Below, piece by piece: positions 32,337-40,034 of a stretch of 64,000 nt of DNA. The DNA comes from Streptomyces sp. R302. GTDB lineage: Bacteria > Actinomycetota > Actinomycetes > Streptomycetales > Streptomycetaceae. Every line of letters starts with the position of its first letter. Within the stretch, counting starts at the first letter, position 1. The stretch is taken from positions 62,001 through 126,000 of the forward strand of contig NZ_JABBGE010000013.1 in NCBI RefSeq assembly GCF_012927245.1. The letters are read 5' to 3'. The translations under genes were made by a program, and so were the position numbers. The notes beneath the pieces were generated by a model that saw nothing but the letters and a program-made list of their open reading frames with translations, did no database searches and was not told the DNA's origin.

Positions 32337-33188
32337 TCAGGGGGTGAACTGCTCGGTGCCCACCACCGCGAGGAGGGCCAAGCGGTCGGCGGTGTCCGTG
32401 CCGGGCGGCGGGGTGAAGAAGACCAGGCGCTGTTCGCCCGCCGGGGCGAGCAGCACCTGGCAGTCCAGGTCGACCGGGCCGATGACGGGGTGCTCGACGC
32501 GCATCCGGCTGTGGCGGCGGACGGCGACCTCGTGCTCGGCCCACAGCTCCGCGAACTCCTCGCTTGCGGCGCGGAGCCGTTCCACCAGGCGGGTCGAGGC
32601 CGGGTCGGCGCCGCGGCGGCCGTAGGCGGCGCGCAGGTCGGCGACGTGGAGCCGGCTGTAGTACGCGTGCTCCTCCCGCGGGTACGCCGTACGGGCGTCG
32701 GGGTCGGCGAACCAGCGCCACACGACGTTCCGCCCGTGCTCCGAGACCGTGCAGACGCCGCCGAGGAGGGCGCGGGCCGGGGCGTTCTGGGCGAGGACGT
32801 CGCCGAGGTCGCTCAGGATCTGCGCGGGGGTCGTCGGGAGCTGGTCGAGGAGGTGCAGCAGGCCGGGGGCGACGTGCTCGCCCGCGACGGCTCCGGCCGG
32901 CGGGCGGTGTCCCGCCAGCAGGTGGAGGTGGTCGCGCTCGTCGGCGTCCAGGCGCAGCGCGCGGGCGAGGGCGGCGAGCATCGGCGGCGAGGGCTGCGGG
33001 CCGCGGGCCTGCTCCAGGCGGATGTAGTAGTCCGCGGACATGCCCGCCAGCTGGGCCACCTCCTCGCGGCGCAGGCCCGGTGTGCGGCGGCGCGGGCCGG
33101 CCGGGAGGCCCACGTCCTTCGGGGCGACCCGCTCGCGGCGGCGGCGCAGGAAGTCCGCGAGTTCGCGGCGGTCGATCGTCGTGGCCAT
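32337..33188 (-). CDS. XRE-family regulator with MmyB-like ligand-binding domain
   Basis: A 283-residue transcription factor. The N-terminal helix-turn-helix (residues 8-75) has PGLRREEVAQLAGMSADYYIRLEQARG, and the C-terminal MmyB-like domain (about 105-275) holds a pocket with ALLGGVCT, NVVWRWFADPDAR and FFTPPPGTDTADRLALLAVVGTE. Such regulators bind fatty acids or related ligands and usually repress a divergent oxidoreductase or hydrolase. ATG 33188 with AGGA nine bases upstream is preferred over longer starts. It is convergent with the aldo/keto reductase and divergent from the hydrolase at 33396, its most likely target. Confidence 0.9.
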   Translation of the reverse strand: MATTIDRRELADFLRRRRERVAPKDVGLPAGPRRRTPGLRREEVAQLAGMSADYYIRLEQARGPQPSPPMLAALARALRLDADERDHLHLLAGHRPPAGAVAGEHVAPGLLHLLDQLPTTPAQILSDLGDVLAQNAPARALLGGVCTVSEHGRNVVWRWFADPDARTAYPREEHAYYSRLHVADLRAAYGRRGADPASTRLVERLRAASEEFAELWAEHEVAVRRHSRMRVEHPVIGPVDLDCQVLLAPAGEQRLVFFTPPPGTDTADRLALLAVVGTEQFTP

Positions 33189-33292
33189 GACGATCATCCT
33201 GCCGGAGGGGCGGCGGCCGAGACAGGGACCGGCGATCCCAGGGTGAGGAGGGCTCTCCCGGTGGGTTCCGTACGGCGGCATCGTCCTGGGTG

Positions 33293-33371
33293 TCGGCCGA
33301 ACGGCCCGAGCGGCCCTCATCGCAGGACCGAACGGCCCGAGCGGCCCGAACGGCCCGAACGGCCCGAACCG
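33293..33371. repeat. CGGCCCGAA tandem repeats
   Basis: Between the XRE regulator and the hydrolase lie about seven copies of a 9-10 bp unit, GGCCCGAAC or GGCCCGAGC, in two groups split by CTCATCGCAGGA, which recurs as CTCATCTCAGGA before the hydrolase start. The unit falls in the shared promoter region and could hold operators. Confidence 0.65.
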
Positions 33372-33395
33372 TCCTCATCTCAGGAAGCAGCCATC

Positions 33396-34241
33396 ATGAC
33401 CACGAGCACCGCCCCCACCACCCTCTCCGCCGCCACCCTCTCCGCCTCGACCGTCTCCGTCGGTGGCGCCCGCGTCCACTACGACGTCCACGCCGGTACC
33501 GCCTCCTCCCGGCCCGCCCTGCTGCTCGTGCACGGCACCGGGTCGGGCGGCGCCGTCGTCAACTGGGGGCAGACCGCGGGCCGTTTCACGCCGTCCCGGA
33601 CCGTGATCACGCCCGATCTCTCGGGCGCCGACCGGACCGTCGACGACGGCGGGGCGCTGACCGTCGAAGGGCTCGCGGCGCAGGTGGTCGCGGTGATCGA
33701 GGACGCCGGCGGCCGGCCCGTGGATCTGCTCGGGTTCTCGATGGGGGCGCCGGTCGCGGCGGCCGTGGCCGCGCTGCGGCCTGATCTGGTCAACCGGCTG
33801 ATCCTGGTGGCAGGTTGGGCGTACACCGAGGGCGACGAGTACCTGCGGAACCTGTTCACGCTGTGGGAGCGGCTGGGCGAGCACGACCCGGCGGGCTTCG
33901 GGCGGATCGTGGCGATGACCGGCTTCAGCCGGGGGTTCCTCAACGCGATCGGCCGCGAGGGCGTCGAGGCGCTGGTCCCCAACATGCCGCCCACGCCCGG
34001 GACCCTGCGGCACGTCGCGCTCGACCTGGGGGTGGACGTACGGGCGCTGCTGCCCCGGATCACCGCGCCGACGCTGGTGGTCGGCTGCACCCGGGACGCG
34101 ACCGTGCCGGTGGAGAACAGCCGGGAGCTGGCGGCGGCGATCGGCGGCAGCGCGTACGCGGAGATCGACGCGGGGCACGTGGTGTTCTTCGAGAAGGAGG
34201 ACGAGTTCGTGCGGACGGTGACGGACTTCCTGGACGCGTGA
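33396..34241 (+). CDS. Alpha/beta hydrolase
   Basis: A 281-residue alpha/beta hydrolase with HGTGSGG (oxyanion loop), nucleophile elbow DLLGFSMGAP, an acid in VVGCTRDATVP and the catalytic His in DAGHVVFFEKED. The Ala/Thr/Ser-rich first 20 residues are probably a disordered tail, not a signal peptide. ATG 33396 is preceded by CAGGAAG. It lies divergent from the XRE-MmyB regulator, a pairing often seen with control of the neighbouring gene. Substrate unknown. Confidence 0.88.
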   Translation: MTTSTAPTTLSAATLSASTVSVGGARVHYDVHAGTASSRPALLLVHGTGSGGAVVNWGQTAGRFTPSRTVITPDLSGADRTVDDGGALTVEGLAAQVVAVIEDAGGRPVDLLGFSMGAPVAAAVAALRPDLVNRLILVAGWAYTEGDEYLRNLFTLWERLGEHDPAGFGRIVAMTGFSRGFLNAIGREGVEALVPNMPPTPGTLRHVALDLGVDVRALLPRITAPTLVVGCTRDATVPVENSRELAAAIGGSAYAEIDAGHVVFFEKEDEFVRTVTDFLDA

Positions 34242-34254
34242 GGGGCCCCTCGTC

Positions 34255-34896
34255 CTAGTGGTACCGGCCCACGCCCGGGACGCCCAGGTCCGAGAGGCCG
34301 TCGAGGACGAGGTCCACGCCGACCGCGGCGAGCAGCAGGCCGAGGAGCCGGCCGAGGAGTTCGATGGTGGCGTGGTGGGTGCGGCGCAGGATCCGGGCGA
34401 GCAGCAGGACGCAGAGGAGGTCGAGCGCGATGACCGCCATGTAGGCGCCGACGACGGTGGAGCGCCAGCCGAGCGAGGTGCGGGCGGCGCCCTCGATGAG
34501 CAGGGCCGTCATGGCGAGGGGGCTGACGACGTACGGCATGAGCAGTTCGCGTACGCCGCTGACGGTGTCGGGCGAGTCGTCGTGCGGGCCGTCGGAGCCG
34601 AGGTGCATGCCGAGGACGAGGCCGACGGCGTAGATGAAGAAGATGACGCCGCCCGCGAGCTGGAGGGCGGGGGTGCTGATGTGGAAGAGGTCGAGCAGCC
34701 ACGGCGCGGTGCCGCCGGTGACGATGCCGACGACGACCGCCGCGGCGGAGGAGAGCAGGGCGATGGTGCGGAGCTGCCGGACCGGGTGGGACTGGGCGAG
34801 GCCGGCGAAGGCGAGGAGCACCTTCGGCGGTCCGATGACGGAGAAGAACGTGATGAACGCGGCGGAGAAGGTGAAGGACTGCACAGCGGACATCAT
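34255..34896 (-). CDS. MarC family integral membrane protein
   Basis: A 213-residue MarC/UPF0056 protein with six hydrophobic segments. The family signature is seen in the first helix (FITFFSVIGPPKVLLAFAGL), in the AGGVIFFIYAVGLVLGM helix, and in VSPLAMTALLIEGAART. Despite its name MarC is not part of multidrug resistance and its role is unknown; an amino-acid exporter role has been proposed for relatives. ATG 34896 is used, next to a second ATG at 34893. It converges on the hydrolase gene with 13 bases between stops, and is divergent from the YCII gene across 121 bases that hold a strong dyad. Confidence 0.88.
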   Translation of the reverse strand: MMSAVQSFTFSAAFITFFSVIGPPKVLLAFAGLAQSHPVRQLRTIALLSSAAAVVVGIVTGGTAPWLLDLFHISTPALQLAGGVIFFIYAVGLVLGMHLGSDGPHDDSPDTVSGVRELLMPYVVSPLAMTALLIEGAARTSLGWRSTVVGAYMAVIALDLLCVLLLARILRRTHHATIELLGRLLGLLLAAVGVDLVLDGLSDLGVPGVGRYH

Positions 34897-34957
34897 GGGG
34901 CGGTCGGGTGATTCCGGATGGATTTCGGCATTCCGCCCGCGCGGTGTCGAGATCCGG

Positions 34958-34973
34958 GGGTCGGTTCCGACCC
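34958..34973. promoter_or_regulatory. Perfect dyad between marC-like and YCII genes
   Basis: GGGTCGG-TT-CCGACCC is a perfect 7-bp inverted repeat 45-60 bases upstream of the YCII start and about 60 upstream of the MarC start. Its position in the divergent region suggests an operator for one or both genes. The binding protein is unknown. Confidence 0.45.
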
Positions 34974-35017
34974 ACCTTCGAGAGAGGTTCACACGACACG
35001 CACGTACGGAGGACACC

Positions 35018-35434
35018 ATGAAGTACCTCGTGATGGTCCAGGGCTCGCACGCCGACTACGAGGCGATGTCCGGGCGCGGCTCGGCGCACAGCCCGGCCTG
35101 GGACAAGGAGTCCCTGACGACGATGTTCGACTTCATGAACACGCTCAACAAGGAGCTGCTCGAAAGCGGCGAGATGCTCGACGGGCAGGGCCTGGCCGAC
35201 CCGGGCGAGACCCGGCACGTCTCCCTGGACGCCGAAGGCCGCCCGGTCGTGACGGACGGCCCGTACGCCGAGACCAAGGAGGTCCTGGCCGGCTACTGGG
35301 TCCTGGAGTGCGAGAGCCTCGACCGGGTCACGGAGATCGCCGCCCGCGTCGCCCGCTGCCCCCAGCCCGCGGGCGCCCCGGAATACCCGGTCGTCATCCG
35401 CCGCATCGACGAGACGGGGCCGGCCCAGGACTGA
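35018..35434 (+). CDS. YCII-related (DGPF domain) protein
   Basis: A 138-residue YCII-type ferredoxin-like fold protein. The opening MKYLVMVQGSHADYEAM and the signature TDGPYAETKEVLAGYWVLE (the DGPF motif, here DGPY) are diagnostic, with the conserved RHVSLDAEGRPVVTDG before it. Members are often fused to or adjacent to ECF sigma factors of the SigJ/ECF41 type, but none is adjacent here. ATG 35018 follows CGGAGGACACC, a strong ribosome binding site. The catalytic role, if any, is not known. Confidence 0.9.
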   Translation: MKYLVMVQGSHADYEAMSGRGSAHSPAWDKESLTTMFDFMNTLNKELLESGEMLDGQGLADPGETRHVSLDAEGRPVVTDGPYAETKEVLAGYWVLECESLDRVTEIAARVARCPQPAGAPEYPVVIRRIDETGPAQD

Positions 35435-35582
35435 GGCGGCCGCCCTTCCCGGCCCGAGCCCCGACGGCGAGGGCCGGGTGCGGGCCCGGGGGAATGGTTG
35501 GGGTGGGTGTCATCCTTGGGGGTGATGGGTCCCCGTGGTGGGGGTCGGGCTGCCCCCCTGGGGTGTGTGCTGAGGAGTGGTT

Positions 35583-35870
35583 GTGGAACTCGATCTCGCG
35601 GGTGCGGAGCTCAAGGCCGTGCTGAACCGGCTGCGCCGGGCGCAGGGCCAGATCTCCGGGGTGATCCGGATGATCGAGGAGGGGCGCGACTGCGAGGAGG
35701 TCGTGACGCAGCTGGCGGCGGCCTCGCGGGCGCTGGACCGGGCCGGGTTCGCGATCATCGCGACGGGGCTCCAGCAGTGCCTGACCGAGATGGAGAACGG
35801 GAAGCGGGACGGCGAGGACCCGGACAAGATGCGGGCCCGGCTGGAGAAGCTGTTCCTGTCGTTGGCCTGA
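35583..35870 (+). CDS. CsoR/FrmR-family repressor, CstR-like (no metal-site histidine)
   Basis: A 95-residue DUF156 protein, all helical and active as a tetramer. GTG 35583 lies five bases after GAGGAG and is preferred over GTG 35577. Cys37 (GRDCEE) and Cys66 (LQQCL) match the two sensor cysteines. The position of the copper-site histidine, four before the second Cys, is Gly62, so the Cys-His-Cys site of CsoR is missing. This pattern fits CstR-type sensors that form sulfur bridges between cysteines with persulfides. The G/C-rich upstream sequence includes CCCC-CCT-GGGG, possibly its own operator. Its target genes are not evident nearby. Confidence 0.85.
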   Translation: MELDLAGAELKAVLNRLRRAQGQISGVIRMIEEGRDCEEVVTQLAAASRALDRAGFAIIATGLQQCLTEMENGKRDGEDPDKMRARLEKLFLSLA

Positions 35871-35929
35871 GAGGCCTCATGGCCGCATGTGCCTTCTGTG
35901 CGTGCCGCATTCGCCGCATCCGTGGAGCG

Positions 35930-35970
35930 GAGCGCGCCCCGGGGACTTCGTCCGCCGGGGCGCGCTCTTT
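35930..35970. terminator. Bidirectional terminator
   Basis: GAGCGCGCCCCGG pairs with CCGGGGCGCGCTC (13 bp, 12-base loop) and is followed by TTTT on the plus strand. It separates the converging CsoR-like and WrbA-like genes. Confidence 0.88.
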
Positions 35971-35987
35971 TCGCTTCCTCGTGCCGG

Positions 35988-36596
35988 TCAGTCGACCGCC
36001 AGGCCCTTGAGGCGCTTGGTGATCGTGGTGAGGCGGGTGCCCTGGTAGCGGGCGGCGGCCAGGACGTTCTCGGCGGGGGCGCCGTTGGCGGCGGGGTGGG
36101 CGGTGCCGTAGGGGTTGCCGCCGGCGCCGTAGACGGCCGGGTCCGTGAAGCCGGGGGAGACGATGACCGAGCCCCAGTGGTGGAAGGTGTTGTAGAGGGC
36201 GAGCAGCGTGGACTCGTTGCCGCCGTGGAGGTTGTGCGCGCTGGTGAAGGCGGTGGCGGGCTTGTCCGCCAGGACGCCGCGCTGCCACAGGCCGCCGGTG
36301 GTGTCGACGAACTGCTTGAGCTGGGCCGCCACGTTCCCGAAGCGGGTCGGCGAGCCGAGCGCGTACGCGTCCGCCCACTCCAGGTCGTCGAGGGTGGCGA
36401 CCTCGACGCCGGCGGTGGCCTCGACGTGGGCGCGCCAGGCCGGGTTGGCGTCGATCGCGGCGTCCGGCGCCAGCTCGGGCACGCGGCGCAGGCGCACCTC
36501 GGCGCCGGCCTTCTCCGCGCCCTCGGCGACCGCCTGGGCGAGCTGGTGCACGGCACCGGTGGACGAGTAGTAGACGACGGCGACCTTGACGGACAT
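35988..36596 (-). CDS. wrbA: NAD(P)H:quinone oxidoreductase, WrbA family
   Basis: A 202-residue flavodoxin-like protein of the WrbA type IV group, which reduces quinones by two electrons using FMN. The FMN-phosphate loop is VVYYSSTGAVHQLA, the ring-binding segment is ALGSPTRFGNVAAQLKQF, and AFTSAHNLHGGNESTLLAL with later HHWGSVIVSPGF completes the active site. Length and motifs match the family throughout. It is divergent from a TetR-family gene; AT-rich sequence between them carries repeats of GCGGATA that may be TetR operators, so repression by that regulator is likely. Confidence 0.92.
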   Translation of the reverse strand: MSVKVAVVYYSSTGAVHQLAQAVAEGAEKAGAEVRLRRVPELAPDAAIDANPAWRAHVEATAGVEVATLDDLEWADAYALGSPTRFGNVAAQLKQFVDTTGGLWQRGVLADKPATAFTSAHNLHGGNESTLLALYNTFHHWGSVIVSPGFTDPAVYGAGGNPYGTAHPAANGAPAENVLAAARYQGTRLTTITKRLKGLAVD

Positions 36597-36611
36597 GGCT
36601 GGCTCCTCGTG

Positions 36612-36670
36612 GCGGATAAGTGGATTTCTTTCCGTTTCACTTTTCTCCAGCTAAGCGGATAGCCATCCGG
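36612..36670. promoter_or_regulatory. wrbA/TetR divergent promoter region with GCGGATA repeats
   Basis: GCGGATA occurs at 36612-36618 and 36655-36661; the second copy is part of the dyad CGGAT-AGCC-ATCCG (36656-36669). The stretch between is AT-rich for this genome. The pattern fits a TetR operator plus promoters for wrbA and the regulator. Confidence 0.45.
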
Positions 36671-36746
36671 TTCGCAAGGGGGGCGGGTATGCTCGAAGGA
36701 CAGGACCATCGACGACGGGGGCGCGACGAAGGGCAGGAACGGGCCG

Positions 36747-37442
36747 ATGAGCACGAGAACACCGGGCACGCCGGGAGCCGACGGCGACGGACCCGCACGG
36801 CTGCTCACCGTGCTGCCGACCGCCTCCGCCTCCGCCACCGCCACCGGGCCGCACGCCGGCCCCGGCACCGGCTCCGCGCCCGTCTCCGAGCGCGCCGACG
36901 CCGCCCGCAACCGCCGCCGGATCCTCGACGCCGCCGCCCGGATCGTCGCCGAGCAGGGCCCCGACGCCGTCACCATGAACCAGGTCGCCCACGCCAGCGG
37001 CATCGGCGTCGGCACCGTCTACCGCCGCTTCGGCGACGTCTCCCAGCTGCTGTGGGCGCTCCTCGACGACCGCGAGCGGCAGTTCCAGGAGGCGTACATG
37101 AGCGGGCCGCCGCCGCTCGGCCCCGGCGCCCCCGCCGGCGAGCGGCTCGACGCCTTCCTCGACGCGCTCGTCGACCGCGTCGCCGAACAGCGCCCCCTCC
37201 TGCTCGCCGCGCACTCCGCCGCGCCCCGCGCCCGCTACCACAGCGGCGCCTACCAGGTCATGCACACGCACGTGGCGATGCTGCTCTCCCGGTTCCGGCC
37301 CGGCGGCGACTCCGCCCTCCTCGCCCACCTCCTCCTGGCGCCCTTCTCGCCCGACCTGATGCACCACCTCTCGGTGGAGCAGGCGCTGCCCGCCGAGCGC
37401 GTCAAGGCGGGCGTACGGGAGCTGCTCGCCCTCCGGGCGTAA
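36747..37442 (+). CDS. TetR-family transcriptional regulator
   Basis: A 231-residue regulator. After a disordered Ala/Thr/Gly-rich tail of about 48 residues, the TetR helix-turn-helix is clear: RRRILDAAARIVAEQGPDAVTMNQVAHASGIGVGTVYRRFGDVSQLLWALL. The C-terminal ligand domain (about 105-228) matches the SACE_7040-like group seen with NAD(P)H-dependent flavin enzymes. ATG 36747 is used. The gene is divergent from wrbA across 150 bases, so WrbA is the probable target and a quinone or related electrophile the likely inducer; that is inference. Confidence 0.9.
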   Translation: MSTRTPGTPGADGDGPARLLTVLPTASASATATGPHAGPGTGSAPVSERADAARNRRRILDAAARIVAEQGPDAVTMNQVAHASGIGVGTVYRRFGDVSQLLWALLDDRERQFQEAYMSGPPPLGPGAPAGERLDAFLDALVDRVAEQRPLLLAAHSAAPRARYHSGAYQVMHTHVAMLLSRFRPGGDSALLAHLLLAPFSPDLMHHLSVEQALPAERVKAGVRELLALRA

Positions 37443-37530
37443 GGGGGAGGCAGGAGGGGGAGGCAGGAGCGGATGCAGTGGGGGGAGGCAGGAGGGGAAA
37501 GCGGGAGCGGAAGGCAGGAGGGGGAGGCGC
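37443..37530. repeat. Purine-rich GGGGGAGGCAGGAG repeats
   Basis: Directly after the TetR stop, four to five imperfect copies of GGGGGAGGCAGGAG fill the gap before the next gene. All purines fall on the plus strand, so triplex or quadruplex structures are possible. No terminator of normal form is present between the two genes. Confidence 0.6.
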
Positions 37531-37603
37531 GGGGCGGGCGTGCTCCCGTCCAGTCCTCGGAACGCCCCTGGACCCACGTGGTCGCGCGCCTCACCATCGC
37601 CGC

Positions 37604-38179
37604 ATGACCACCACGCCGAAGACCTTCCTCATCCTCCACGGCTTCGAGAACCACCGGCCCGTCGGCCACTGGCAGCACTGGCTCGCCGGTGAGCTGCGGG
37701 ACCGCGGGCACGAGGTCCGCTATCCGCAGCTGCCCGAGCCGGACGCGCCCGTCCTCGACGACTGGCTCGCGGCCCTGGAGGAGCACGGGAAGCGGCCGGC
37801 CGAGGGCGAGTTCGTCGTCCTCGCGCACAGCCTGTCCGTGCTGCTCTGGCTGCGGGCCGGCGGACGGCGGCCCGAGGCCGACCGGGTGCTGCTCGTCGCC
37901 CCGCCCTCCCCCGGCGTCACCGCCGGCATCCCGGAGATCGCCGCGTTCGCCGAGAGGCTCGACCTCACCGAGGAGGGGGTGACGGCCCGACTCGTGTACG
38001 GCGACGGGGACGGGTACTGCCCCGAGGGCGCCGACCTGCACTACGGCACCCCGCTCGGCCTGGACCTCGACCTCGTCGCGGGCGGCGGCCACCTCACCCC
38101 CGACAGCGGCTTCGGGCCCTGGCCCGCCGTGCTGCGCTGGTGCGAAAACCCCGAGACCCGGATCACCGGCGCCGAGTAG
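37604..38179 (+). CDS. RBBP9/YdeN-type serine hydrolase
   Basis: A 191-residue compact alpha/beta hydrolase of the DUF1234/RBBP9 type. The opening FLILHGFENHRPVGHWQHWL, the nucleophile in VVLAHSLSVLLWL (Ser), the acid in RLVYGDGDGYCP and the His in GGGHLTPDSGFG define the triad. ATG 37604 has no Shine-Dalgarno sequence and may be leaderless. The upstream open frame is a shadow of the TetR gene. It is followed after ten bases by an iminopeptidase gene on the same strand, so they may be co-transcribed. Natural substrate unknown. Confidence 0.88.
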   Translation: MTTTPKTFLILHGFENHRPVGHWQHWLAGELRDRGHEVRYPQLPEPDAPVLDDWLAALEEHGKRPAEGEFVVLAHSLSVLLWLRAGGRRPEADRVLLVAPPSPGVTAGIPEIAAFAERLDLTEEGVTARLVYGDGDGYCPEGADLHYGTPLGLDLDLVAGGGHLTPDSGFGPWPAVLRWCENPETRITGAE

Positions 38180-38189
38180 CGTCGGGCGG

Positions 38190-39194
38190 ATGCGATCCGA
38201 CGCCCCTCCCCCGCCGACATCCGCCGCCCCGGCCCCTGCACCGGCACCGGCACCGGCACCGGCACCTACCCCCGTCCCGTACGAGAGCGGGCTGCTCGAC
38301 GTCGGGGACGGCAACCGCGTCCACTACGAGGTGCACGGGAACCCGGACGGCAAGCCCGCGCTCGTCGTGCACGGCGGGCCGGGCTCCGGGTCCTCCCCCA
38401 CCGCGCCCCGGCTCTTCGACCCGGGGAAGTACCGGATCGTCCAGTTCGACCAGCGCGGCTGCGGGCGGTCCCTGCCGCACGCGAGCGACCCGGCCGCCGA
38501 CCTCTCCGTGAACACCACCGCCCACCTGGTGGCCGACATGGAGCGGCTCCGCGTCCACCTGGGGATCGACCGCTGGCTGCTGTACGGCGGCTCCTGGGGC
38601 TCGACGCTGATCCTGGCGTACGCGGAGGCGCACCCGGAGCGGGTGAGCGAGATCGTCATCGCCGCCGTCACCACCACCCGGCGCTCCGAGACGGCCTGGC
38701 TGTACGAGGGTGTCGGCCGGTTCTTCCCCGAGGCGCACGAGCGGTTCCGGGTCGGCGTGGACGGCGCGGAGGACCTGGTGGGGGCGTACGCGGCCCGGAT
38801 GAACCACCCCGACCGGGCCGTCCGGGAGCGGGCGGCGGCCGACTGGTGCGCCTGGGAGGACGCCGTGCTGTCCATGGAGGGCATGGGGACCCCTTACACC
38901 GACCGCGTCGACGACACCCGGCTCGGCTTCGTCCGGATCTGCTCGCACTACTTCGCCCACGGCGCCTTCCTGGAGGAGGGCGCCCTGATCAGGGACGCGC
39001 ACCGGCTCGCCGGCATCCCCGGCGTGCTGGTCCACGGGCGGCTCGACATGGGCGGGCCGCTCACCACCGCCTGGGAGCTCTCCCGCGCCTGGCCGGACGC
39101 CGAGCTCCACGTCGTCGAACAGGCCGGTCACCTCGGCGGCGGCGAGACCCGGCGGCTGATCGTCGAGGCCCTGGAGCGGTTCGCGGACGCCTGA
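38190..39194 (+). CDS. pip: Prolyl iminopeptidase (S33 family)
   Basis: A 334-residue alpha/beta hydrolase that should release N-terminal proline from peptides. The family signature HGGPG is at residues 61-65, DQRGCGRS at 87-94, and the nucleophile Ser135 in GGSWGST; the acid is in LVHGRLDMGGP and the His in QAGHLGG. The first 28 residues are a Pro-Ala repeat encoded by a GCACCG hexamer run and are probably disordered. No signal peptide is seen, so the enzyme is cytosolic. It sits ten bases after the RBBP9-like hydrolase. Confidence 0.92.
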   Translation: MRSDAPPPPTSAAPAPAPAPAPAPAPTPVPYESGLLDVGDGNRVHYEVHGNPDGKPALVVHGGPGSGSSPTAPRLFDPGKYRIVQFDQRGCGRSLPHASDPAADLSVNTTAHLVADMERLRVHLGIDRWLLYGGSWGSTLILAYAEAHPERVSEIVIAAVTTTRRSETAWLYEGVGRFFPEAHERFRVGVDGAEDLVGAYAARMNHPDRAVRERAAADWCAWEDAVLSMEGMGTPYTDRVDDTRLGFVRICSHYFAHGAFLEEGALIRDAHRLAGIPGVLVHGRLDMGGPLTTAWELSRAWPDAELHVVEQAGHLGGGETRRLIVEALERFADA

Positions 39195-39271
39195 GCCAGG
39201 AGGACGCCGCCCCGTACCGGGGGGGGAGCCTCCGCCAGGCGCCGCGACCCGCCCGGCGGGATCATCGGAAC

Positions 39272-39919
39272 ATGAGCCCAGAGATCCACCTCGCCCAGCA
39301 GCCCGAGGCCGACGCGCTCCTCGGGCGGTCACCGCTCGCCGCGCTCGTCGGGATGCTGCTCGACCAGCAGGTCCCGATGGAATGGGCCTTCTCCGGCCCG
39401 TACACCATCGCCGGGCGCATGGGCCGGGACGACCTGGACGCGCACGAGATCGCCGCCCAGGACCCCGAGGCCTTCGCCGCGCTGCTCTCGGAGAAGCCGG
39501 CCGTGCACCGCTACCCGGGGTCCATGGCGCAGAGGATCCAGCAGCTGTGCCGGTACCTCGTCGAGGAGTACGACGGCGATGCCGAGGCCGTCTGGCGTAC
39601 CGCGGACAGCGGCGAGGAGCTGCTCGCCCGGCTCCAGGCACTGCCCGGCTTCGGGAAGCAGAAGGCGCAGATCTTCCTCGCCCTCCTCGGCAAGCGGTAC
39701 GACGTGCGGCCCACGGGCTGGCGGGAGGCGGCCGGCCCGTACGGCGAGCAGGGCGCGTACCGCTCGGCCGCCGACATCACCGGCCCCGCCTCGCTCGCGA
39801 AGGTCCGCGCCCACAAGCAGGAGATGAAGGCGGCCGCCAAAGCGGCGAAAGCCGCCAAGGACCCCAAAGCCGCCAATGCCAGCAAGGCCGCCAATGCCAG
39901 CAAATCTTCCGGGAATTAA
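39272..39919 (+). CDS. HhH-GPD type base-excision repair protein
   Basis: A 215-residue protein of the HhH-GPD superfamily of DNA glycosylases. The first part (MLLDQQVPMEWAFSGPYTI) and the hairpin ARLQALPGFGKQKAQIFLALLGKR are typical of the actinobacterial group annotated as HhH-GPD-type repair protein. The usual catalytic Asp of the GPD motif is not obvious, so activity is uncertain. The last 35 residues are Lys/Ala repeats (KAAKAAKDPKAANASK) that likely form a DNA-binding tail. The stop codon is part of the palindrome GGAATT-AAG-AATTCC. Confidence 0.85.
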   Translation: MSPEIHLAQQPEADALLGRSPLAALVGMLLDQQVPMEWAFSGPYTIAGRMGRDDLDAHEIAAQDPEAFAALLSEKPAVHRYPGSMAQRIQQLCRYLVEEYDGDAEAVWRTADSGEELLARLQALPGFGKQKAQIFLALLGKRYDVRPTGWREAAGPYGEQGAYRSAADITGPASLAKVRAHKQEMKAAAKAAKAAKDPKAANASKAANASKSSGN

Positions 39920-39970
39920 GAATTCCAGATGTCAATCCTGTTCAAGCTGACATGAATTGCGGCGGACGTG

Positions 39971-40000
39971 TTCACAGAATGCCCTCCCGGTGGCTAACTT
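39971..40000 (+). promoter_or_regulatory. Candidate promoter of the M28 aminopeptidase gene
   Basis: TTCACA (39971-39976) and TAACTT (39995-40000) are 18 bases apart and resemble a HrdB-type promoter, 35 bases upstream of the GTG. A dyad ATGTCA-N13-TGACAT (39929-39953) lies just upstream and may be an operator. Confidence 0.5.
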
Positions 40001-40034
40001 CCCCTCAACCTCGTCCCCATCGGGAAGGACTCCT

